Positions 55,898-64,000 of a DNA stretch of 64,000 nt are shown here, in pieces. The position numbers were made by a program, and so were the translations under genes. The notes under the pieces were generated by a model, which ran no database searches, had not been told where the DNA came from, and saw only the letters and a list, made by a program, of their open reading frames with translations. The stretch is from assembly GCA_948474755.1 (NCBI GenBank), contig CAOLHI010003143.1, forward strand, positions 124,001 to 188,000, in the 5' to 3' direction. Source of the DNA: Ctenosaura bakeri. Lineage: Eukaryota; Chordata; Lepidosauria; Squamata; Iguanidae. Numbering within the stretch: position 1 is the first letter of the stretch; each line of letters begins with the position of its first letter.

Positions 55898-56976
55898 TTA
55901 GAATCTGTCACTGGGATGATATGGAACCCTGATAAATTCATGGAATTCTATGCATGAGGTTGCCAGCTAGATTTCTGTTCAGACAGTTTTTAGACTGAGG
56001 TGTGCAATTGCATGAGTGTGTGTGTGTGTGTGTCTTGGGCCAATTTTGCCCACCCCCCACTCTCCCACAACCTGCACCTGCCCTAGCAGACTGCAAGCCC
56101 AAATACTTCCATTTTTCTCTGCAGCCGCTTTCAAAAGAGTGGCAGGAAAAAACATCCCTTCCCTTCCTGTCACCATTTTGAGAAGCACTGCAGAGAAAAA
56201 TGGAGCTATTTCCTCTGCAGACCTTGTTAAATTGATGACAGGAGGTGAAGACGTCCTGTCCATTTCTATCACCATTTTGAGAGTGGCTGTATAAGAAAAT
56301 GGAAGTACTTGGAAAGCACAGAGTTCTGGGATGCTTGGATGAGTGGGGTATTTCTGAATGTTTGATGTTCTGGAGGAGTTCTGTGTGGTTTCATGCCAAA
56401 AATTGTTGGAAAATTGCACTGATTTCTTTTAGAAAAGTAGGGGATTGGGTGCCTTGGGGTTCTGGCAGAGGGTTCTAGGGGGCCACAAAAGTGGGACCCA
56501 GATAACTTTTCCCACTCCTGGCTTTACACCCAAATCAACTTAGCTTTGAGAAGATGGCTGCTTCGTGTGCCTTCAGGCTAAGAGTGAAAAGGAAATCTGT
56601 TTGGTTCTCATTTTAACATTGGTCTACCTAATGTACATTTCTTGAACTAATGCACCCGCTGGAGCACAAGGTTTCTTCAATTTTCTAACTTCCCTAGATT
56701 TCGTGGCACAGTTTACTGATCAAAACTTGTGCACAGAAAGGAGGATGTTAAGAAAAACATAACATATAAAATATTTATATTGATGGCAAAAAGTGTTTGC
56801 AAAAATATATCTATACTAGAGGAAATTGTGTACCAATGTGTATATTAATTGTCACGTGTGTGAAAATGCATAAAATTTGAATGTGAATTTTTTTAAAAAA
56901 ATGTGTAAAGAGGTTTTAGCACAAATGGAAATGTTGCAGAAAAGGTAGTTTTCTCCCAATCATACTTTGAGATTCA
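55898..56976. other. Unassigned stretch with a local inverted repeat
   Basis: TG run at 56016-56033. TCCATTTTTCTCTGCAG near 56108 is inverted as CTGCAGAGAAAAATGGA near 56188, and CACCATTTTGAGA occurs twice (about 56170, 56270). Possibly an unrecognised repeat. Confidence 0.4.
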
Positions 56977-57520
56977 GGCCCTTTCCACACCAGGCAATTA
57001 GAATGGGGTAGTGCGTCCTCTCACGGAGGTCGTCTGCACCTTGGAGTGGACTAGAAGCGGACTACTTACCAGAGACCCACACCTCAGTCTGCTCCAAAAT
57101 TACCCCAAGTGGTCCTCCAGCGTGTTTTTGAAAGACAGGAAAAAAACAGGTCTTTATTTTCCTGGAACGTGCCATTGCATTCCTGCTTCCTTGTGCAGAT
57201 TTGCAGGCTCACATTGGTGCGAGCCTGCGATCTGTGGAGGGTGGGATTTAGGTGTGGTGAGCCTCAGCGGTTGGTCGGGAGCCACGGCCAACCGGAAGCC
57301 ACCATTTTGGAAGCCGAAAGCTGCCATTTTGGAAACCGGAAGCCGCCATTTTGGAAGCCGGAGCAGTGCGGATCTTCCGACCTCGCACTGCTCCGATTCT
57401 CCCCGGACCAAGGACGAGCCTTACAGAAGGGCTTCAGGGACAGTCCACATTGCTTCGGACCCCAGAAGAAGTGGTAGGCAATGGCACGGAGTGGTTCCCT
57501 CGCCTCGTGCGGAAAGCGCC
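56977..57520. mobile_element. G1 DNA transposon with triplicated AAAATGG motif
   Basis: Begins GGCCCTTTCCACACCAGGC and ends CTCGTGCGGAAAGCGCC. Flanking trinucleotides TCA and ATA do not match. The G1 interior is inverted relative to 3712. At 57298-57360 a unit of about 20 bp containing CCATTTTGGAA is repeated three times; one copy gives GCCGCCATTTTGG, the complement of CCAAAATGGCGGC. The 191-codon frame across the element is not supported as a gene. Confidence 0.75.
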
Positions 57521-58649
57521 ATAGTAACAGTATCCTGGGGTCAAGTGTCCTCATTGTGTCAAGTCCAAAGATATCTTCCTCTATGAAGAAAAACTGAAAT
57601 AAGTAATCCATTGTGCTAATCTGAGCAACAGCCAGGTATAGAGGAGGATGAGTGGCTAGTATCCATATCATCAACTTCCCCTAACTACTACTTAGGTGAG
57701 TGTCAGTCAAGAATTATACACTACACTAACTATACTACATACACACTTGCCTTATAATTTCATCAGATGAGGGGTAATATTTTGGAGGATAGAAGAGCAT
57801 GCATAGGAAGCATTTACTTTCCCTCATTCTGTGGAGTAGATGCTATTAGTCCACTCTTCATCCATCCATCCTGTTTCAGAGTGATTTGGATTGATTCAAA
57901 AGCAGTCATGTGGTCTTAGTGCCCTCGGGCCCTCTATCAAGCCCTTATCTAGTGATAGGAGACAGAAAGAATTCATCAAGGCATGACTGCAAACAGCAAT
58001 CCATCTTCCAACTGGATCCTCAATCAAATTAAAAATGAGTCTCTTGCACATGATAAATTACACTGAGTCATTTACTACTGCACTGTATTGCCACAAGAGG
58101 AGTGTGCATATACACACACACACATACACAAGGAGTACTTCAGACAAACTTTTAGAAACCAGTGCCCAGAGAGCCAAAACCTTCTCCTCTACCCCACAAA
58201 TATTGATCTATTTTCATTCATCATAACTACTTTTTGCTGGTGTTCTACCTAACGACATTTTCCTATCATCTTGGCACAAACTGGCCCCCAGAAACTGTGC
58301 CGGGGGTAAGGAAAAGAAAATCATCACCTCATTCCAAAACTGAACACTCCCCTTCCAGAACTCCGCAGCATGATGTTGTCCAGTGAGGACAACTGATAGT
58401 AGTTGAAGAAGACCTTCTTTGGCAGTTCTGAATGTTTGGTTGGCAGAGTCATGATTTGGGTGGGTGTGTATCACTTCCAGATGTGTATTGATATCTAAAC
58501 TCATACAATCTGCCCAACACAAAAAAGGACAAATTGTGTGGGTGGGGAGACTGCTTAGAGAAAGGTGATATATGTGGTCCCAGGACATGTGAATGATGCA
58601 GGCTGGCGTCCTGTATTGCAGTTATGGATTCATAACCTGGAGTTCTGGA
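57521..58649. other. Unassigned stretch
   Basis: A CA run at about 58110-58130. No repeat or gene recognised. Confidence 0.35.
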
Positions 58650-59378
58650 TACATAACTTCTCCCTATTTGCTAATATTGCAAGTCATAGTATGTTTGAAA
58701 GGGATCTAGGAATCTTAGTAGACCACAAGCTGAGCATGAGTCAGCAGTGTGATGAGGCAGTCAAGAAAGCCAATGCAATTCTTGGTTGCATCAATAGGAC
58801 TATGGTGTCCTGATCGAGGAAAGTGGTAGAATCACTCTATTCTGCTTTGGTCAGCCCTCATCTGGAATACTGTGTCCAGTTCTTGGTATCTCATTTCAAG
58901 AAGGATATTGATAAGCTGGAGCATGTCCAGAGGAGGGTGACCAAAATGCTAAAGGGTCTGGAAGCCATGAAGCCCTATGAGGAGCATCTTAGGCAGCTGG
59001 GGATGTTTAGTCTGCAGAAGAGAAGGTTAAGAGGGGACATAATAGCCACGTTGAAATATTTGAAGGGATGTCATATTGAAGAGGGAACAAACTTGTTTTG
59101 CACTGTTCCAGAAACTAGGACAAGGAGCAATGGATTCAAACTACAGGAAAAAAGTTTCCACCTGAACCTCAGGAAGAACTTCCTGATGGTCAGAGTTGTC
59201 CGGCAGTGGAATATGCTGCTGCCTGTGAGTGTGGTAGAGTCTCCTTCTTTGGAGGTTTTTAAGGAGAGGCTGGTTGGCTATCTGTCTGGAGTGCTTTGAT
59301 GGGTGTTCCTGCATGGCAGTGGGTTGGACTGGGTGGCCCCTGTGGTCTCTTCCAACTCTATGATTCTATAATTCTAAG
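58650..59378 (+). mobile_element. CR1 LINE 3' end with ORF2 C-terminal pseudogene
   Basis: The best-preserved LINE in the window. Translation runs [38 protein letters not shown], a stop, then [94 protein letters not shown] and a stop. This is the CR1 ORF2 region after the RT palm, in the right order. It is followed by the 3' UTR (GGGTTGGACTGGGTGGCCCC) and terminal TATGATTCTATAATTC octamers. 5'-truncated, with one internal stop at about 58812. It supplies sequence only; no activity. Confidence 0.95.
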
Positions 59379-60868
59379 TCATTGTTGCCATGATCAAAGA
59401 TATCCCATCAAGCCGATGTTAACAACCAGCAGCTGCACCAAGCAATGTAGGTCTGTTCTGCTGCTGACTGTGGTTCAGAAACATGATGTTTCCAGTCCCT
59501 TCCTACCAGTGAGTGAGGTGTGATGAGGAATTGAGAGTGGGGTCCTGCTTCCGATTGGTGGAAGGAACTGGAAATTGTGCCTCAACTGGCAGCAGAACAG
59601 ACCTCAATTGCTTGGTGTGACTGGAGGCTGTCAAGAGTGGTTGGGCCAGGACATGTTACCTAGTTATGCATTCACAACTAAAGTGTTGCAAGATCATTGT
59701 CAAAATAAGTATGTACAGAGGCACAGTTCTGTTCTGTGCCCCACAATATGTAGGTTTTACAAACTGGGGTACACTTGAGTCTAGAGATGCTCATAGGCAC
59801 CTGGCCTTAACACTTTGCTCCATCCAAAACCTTTGTAACCTCCTTTCATCAGACCATTTCTTGGGCTAGTGCTTTCTAGCCATAGATGGAAGTTGGTAGA
59901 TATAAAATTGCAATAATATGAAAGGGAAAAATACCATTCTGCTTCAGTTCAAGTGATGGTCTTCTGAGACTTTAGATCAATAGGAAAGAGAGGCTAGTGA
60001 GTGTAATGATCTCCTAATTCCATTAGTTTAGGGAACAGGCTCCTGACATCTACAGAAAAATTAGATTCGGGGAGGAGATGCACAGCTTTTTATGAATCTC
60101 CAATACAGTCTATGCTGTTATGTGAGTGTGTGTACACTCAAGTTCCCTCTCTCCTGCTCTTTACACATTTGTATATTATTTATCTGTACTCATCTACATA
60201 TCTACATCTATATCTATATGGAGAAAGAGAGAGAGAGAAAATAAGAGAAAATACGAGATATCAACAAGACTGTTGCATCTTGCGCAGCTAGCCCTCAAAG
60301 GGGTATTCAGGAATCTTCCAATCCCCACTTTTTTATATATAATTATATTATTTATTTAATCCTTAATAAAATTAAAAAGGAACAGAAAAAAGGTGCTTCA
60401 CAGATAGTTTAAAAGGCATAGACAGCTATTCACAGCAATCCCAAAAATGGGAAAGAAAGAAAGAAAAAGAAGAAAACAACAGCAAGAATCAATAAAAAAT
60501 AAAACATAAAATATGTAACCTATGTATCGATCTATGATAATGTGAAATCAGAGGGGATCATAGCATTAATAAAAAAAACATTCTTTTCAGAATTTGAATG
60601 TTTATAATTTCCTTTGCTTAGTTATGTGTTATAGCTACTCGTGCTACTGATTCCCTCTGATTTACATTTCTTAAACACCTTCTTTCTTTTTTTACACGTT
60701 TAAGTATCCAATAATCCTGGATAATTGCAGAATAATAAGACTTACTTTTAAAGTAAAAGAAAAACATTGTTAACCTGCAATTATATATTACTTTTGACTC
60801 TTCAAGAGAGAAAATTCAGTTTTGGAGAAATTGCTCAACTGAACTAGTCTGTGAAAAAGTAAGACGAT
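59379..60868. other. Unassigned stretch
   Basis: A (GA)n tract near 60223-60245 and AT-rich DNA. No transposon or gene recognised. Confidence 0.35.
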
Positions 60869-61028
60869 GGCTGTTTCCTCACTAGACTGTTATAGCGCTA
60901 TCATTCCACTTTCAACATCCTATGGAATCCTGGGGTTTTCAGCCCCTCCCTGAACTGCAAACTCCAGGATTCCATAAGATGTTGAAAGTGGAATGATAGC
61001 GCTATAACAGTCTAGTGCGGAAATGGCC
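60869..61028. mobile_element. P-family MITE, TSD GAT
   Basis: 160 bp, GGCTGTTTCCTCACTAGAC to GTGCGGAAATGGCC, flanked by GAT at 60866-60868 and 61029-61031. The left inner arm is truncated (GGGGTTTTCAGCCCCTCCC). Confidence 0.93.
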
Positions 61029-61097
61029 GATGTCATTAATGACTTCTTACAGACTTCTTAATGCTCATCCTGTAAGATTATTGCAGAAAACAGGAAA

Positions 61098-61249
61098 GTA
61101 GTGCAGTGGTTTGAGCACCGGACTATAGCTCTGGAGACCAGGGTTCAGCTCCTCACTCAACCATGGAAACTGATTGGGTGACCTTGGGTGCACCACACAG
61201 TCTCAGTCCCAGAAAACCCTGTGATAGGTTCACCATAGAGTCAAGGCAC

Positions 61250-61289
<40 letters not shown>

Positions 61290-61290
61290 C
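61098..61290 (+). mobile_element. Sauria-type SINE with expanded (AAC)n tail
   Basis: Head AGTAGTGCAGTGGTTTGAGC, ACCGGACTATAGCTCTGGAG, body TGGGTGACCTTGGGTGCACC, shortened tail and about 13 AAC units at 61250-61290. Antisense it gives a poly-Val open frame, which is not coding. Confidence 0.92.
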
Positions 61291-62394
61291 TTTTCTATCA
61301 CCTGTTCTATGACTGGCACAGGCTATCCATTTGTGGCTGAAGATGCCATTGGCTGAAGATGCCATTTGGATTTTCAAACCACCAAAATAGCTTGAGTCCA
61401 TATCTTTGCTAAGGAAGATTTTCTTCCCTATGAACTTATCTCTCTGCTCACAACCGGGGAAGCGGAATCACAGCTTAGTGATGGAACATATGCCTTGTAC
61501 AGAAAAACTACCAGGTTTAATCCCTGGGACATCTGGGGTTTGTCATTAGTTTGGTAGCAGACACGTATCTGGAATACTCCATAATATGGAAAAATTAACC
61601 ACATAAGTAAAAGTGTTTGAAAACCCAACTTGGGGAGATAACATTTCTGGTCCGTGGCTTTCATACTTCAACTTTTGTCCGTAATAACTCTGATGGTGTT
61701 TATCTTCTGAAGTTTCACAGAAATTTGTGGGATGAACTTATACTCTCTATTCCTGATGGAAAAACACTGGATAAATTGTGGAGTCTACATTTTTGCCTTA
61801 GAAAATCACCAGCTTTGGGACTAGAAGTGGTGTTTCTTATCCAAAGATGAATGGGTCATTTTATGATGTTTTAACGTAATAAATAAATAAATAAATAAAT
61901 AAATAAAAATGGGGGGATAAGACTGGGAGAGATCCCCAACTGAACTCTGGAAAGTCACTGCTTATTAGAACAATCAATACGGAGCTGGAAAATAAAATGA
62001 TATGATGATGACTTCGTATAAAGCAAGTTCCTTTGTTCCTGCCTCGGGTTCCTCTTTTATAATGGCAGTAAAAATGATGGCTTTTCCGTCACATCTCGTG
62101 CACTCTGAAATGTTCTCCTGCAAGAGATATACATGTTCTCTCCGCTCAACATCCCGACTGCCTTTTCACTTGTTTAAAACACAATTGTTTGAAAAGCCTT
62201 TTCACAGTATATTTATTTTTCCTAATGTTATTTTTGTTCTGTTTTTGCTTCATACACTGATTTTTTAAAAAACAAACAAACCCCCATGTTTATGTGTCTT
62301 AATTTAATTTAATTTTGTTGTATGCTGTCTTGGAATATTTTTAAATGACTATATTTAAAAATAAATGAATGAGAATGTCTTGTAGAAATTCCAC
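61291..62394. other. Unassigned stretch with SINE debris and (AAAT)n
   Basis: A second-family tRNA-derived SINE fragment is possible at about 61447-61590 (ATGCCTTGTACAGAAAAACT, ACCAGGTTTAATCCCTGGGA). An AAAT microsatellite lies at 61878-61907. The frame at 61617-61850 is unrecognised. Confidence 0.4.
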
Positions 62395-62696
62395 CTCCTC
62401 GTCCTCATCTTTACCTTCTTTTCATCTTCAATTCTGCTGTCTCCAAGGATTGACGCATCTGTAATCCAAACTTCTTTTTTCTCGACCGCAATTAGGTCTG
62501 GCATATCAAGTTCTAGTTTTTTTTTTATCTGAATCTTAAAGTCCTGCAATGTTTTTACTTCACCAGTTTTGACATTTTTCCGGGCTTTCCAAACAATTGC
62601 AAACAAACTTCCAAATTGTTTCCAAACAATTGCAAACGAACTGACAAACCATCTGAATGAAACTGGTATAGATAGAACACAATAGTATAATTGCAA
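62395..62696 (-). mobile_element. R4-like non-LTR element, endonuclease-domain relic
   Basis: Minus frame includes KNVKTGEVKTLQDFKIQIKK, KLELDMPDLIAVEKKEVWIT and DASILGDSRIEDEKKVK. This matches the pattern around the restriction-like endonuclease of R2/R4/NeSL-type LINEs: an (I/L)Q(T/I)D-like stretch, then (R/M)PD, about 12 residues, and a D (here PD then ITD), then GD.R...KE. A 33-bp tandem duplication (TTTCCAAACAATTGCAAAC, at about 62586 and 62619) lies just upstream in the element. No RT motif is seen nearby; a fragment. Confidence 0.6.
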
Positions 62697-64000
62697 AAAG
62701 AGATTCTACTTGGAATATAGCACAATATCTGATTTCTCATTGATTCTGAGATTCTTGGATAGAAATGGAATCCTTGATGGCACAAAATTCCAGCCAGCAA
62801 CATCTGAGAATAATAATAGTAAGTTACCTAATAGTTCATTTTACAAAATTATGTGTGACTATTCCTTTCTTTTATAAAATGTAAAGGTACTTAATATTTT
62901 TTGTTGTTTTTCTTTTTTTTCTTTAGCATTTTTTTACTTAGACCTCCAATGAAAATGGATGCAACTGATGTTGCTTAATAATCATAACCACAACCAAATA
63001 TTGCCAATAAAAACAGCAGTGATTAATAATATTGCAATTATAATAATAGAATAGAATGGAATAACAAATGAAGTAAAACAAGTACATTTTTAAGAAACAT
63101 AAAAGCAACCACTGGGGAAAAAAAACACCAAGGAAAGCCAAGCTAATATTACAGATATATAAATGTAAAGAAATAGGAGACAACCCAATATGTAGAACTT
63201 TAGTGAACTTTAAATTTAGTGAACTAGTCAATAGACCTCATAACAGTATAAGAGTATTTTTACAAATAAAATAGGATGCAAAAAAGCCAGTTAAATTACA
63301 TAACTAAAAAGTGGTAATGAGCCTTTAACACAGAAAAACCAAAACTGCTCTAAGTAGACAAAAATTTACTTTGTTTCTCCTGCTCTGAGCAAAAATTTGG
63401 CTACGGTTCCTGAAACAGTTTCCTGCGGTGCAAGGAGATAAAATATTCAGATGCTCTTCCTTGACAGGGAAAAAGTCAATGGGTTAATGAGCTCACTTTA
63501 ATAAAAATTACAGAAAAAGAAAAAAAACAAAACACCACTTACTCTTTCAGCATCTTCTGAACCACAGTGATATCATCAGTTAGGGTAAGGCATCTCCAAA
63601 AAGCCGCCATCCAGGAGAACTGAAAGTAGTACATTTAAATGTGCAGAAGCAAATGCCCTTGTGTATTTGGAATATTCATTTTCCCCCGAAGTATTTAATT
63701 TGCAGAAGCTGGAGCGATGCCAAATTCTAAAGGAGAACAAGTTGCGGCTGCAAGTGAATTCTCCAAACTCCTTAACCTTAACACACGGAGTAATATACTA
63801 TCAAGCCTTCTTGGGAGAACACGAGACAAACAGTGATGGAGAAAAATTTATAATTTAAACTTTTCACCCATAGGCTTGCCAACGACTCTAGATGCACTTG
63901 TGACTAGCTAAAGAGGTAGAAAAGCAGGGTATTTTAGACAGAGACAGTGTTTCAGAGCTAGAGAGCAAACCTATTTCTACAGAGTCCTGTCCTGCTTCTG
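62697..64000. other. AT-rich stretch to the window end
   Basis: No transposon or gene recognised. The 63560-63860 part has balanced composition and could be conserved non-coding DNA, which cannot be judged here. Confidence 0.35.

Noticed and set aside
57011..57586. 191-codon open frame on the plus strand
   Set aside because: It spans a CpG-rich G1 transposon. GC-rich DNA has few stops, frames are open on both strands, and there is no domain.
58823..59299. 158-codon plus frame as a host gene
   Set aside because: The sequence is the CR1 ORF2 C-terminus followed by the CR1 3' UTR and octamer tail, so it is a retrotransposon relic.
61153..61401. Poly-valine open frame
   Set aside because: It is the antisense of the (AAC)n SINE tail.

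Overview
The window looks like intergenic or intronic DNA of a squamate reptile, most likely a lizard. The evidence is the repeat content. There are many tRNA-derived SINEs of the Sauria type, whose 3' tail matches Bov-B. There is a degenerate Bov-B (RTE) LINE, several CR1 LINE fragments, L1-like and R4-like LINE scraps, and dozens of short inverted-repeat DNA transposons (MITEs). I found no convincing host protein-coding gene, rRNA or functional tRNA gene. The recognisable protein-like reading frames are decayed retrotransposon ORFs; the other open frames are short, lie in simple or tandem repeats, or lie inside non-coding MITEs.

The dominant signal is one MITE superfamily. About 21 copies belong to a palindromic family (called P here, about 140-200 bp). 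Nine larger relatives of about 380-670 bp (G elements) have different interiors but nearly the same ends (GGCCMTTTCCRCAC). Both classes produce 3-bp target-site duplications (TSDs): GAT, AGT, TAT, CAG, TTG, TAA, AAA, TGT and TTA are seen. Four large elements (G2) share one interior, three (G1) share another that carries AAAATGGCGGC (YY1-like) motifs, and two others are single. Most G elements are GC- and CpG-rich in an AT-rich background.

Layout. 0-10 kb: Sauria SINEs, two G elements back to back at 3.7-4.6 kb, a GTATAAGA-type MITE, and a G2 element nested in another inverted-repeat element at 6.7-7.5 kb. 9.2-10.3 kb: a CR1 copy split by a solo LTR with a clean 5-bp TSD. 11-17 kb: P and G2 elements and SINEs, including a P copy inserted in a SINE. 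18-25 kb: a TIR element, an antisense L1-like reverse transcriptase scrap, a CR1 relic with a P half-copy inside, and a second probable solo LTR. 26-31 kb: mostly unique sequence. 32-33 kb: the Bov-B relic. 34-41 kb: P/G2 copies, head-to-head CR1 fragments, a CR1/SINE/P stack and non-repeat stretches that could be conserved non-coding DNA. 41.5-42 kb: a local tandem repeat. 42-57 kb: further CR1, P and G elements, including a P element nested in a P element and a P element broken by a 58-bp CR1 tail. 58.6-59.4 kb: the longest CR1 ORF2 3' end. 60-64 kb: P, a SINE with an expanded AAC tail, an R4-like endonuclease-domain relic and AT-rich unique DNA.

The nesting gives a relative age order: CR1 and older SINEs first, then Sauria SINEs, then P and G MITEs. 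At least one CR1 tail and one P insertion are younger than other P copies.
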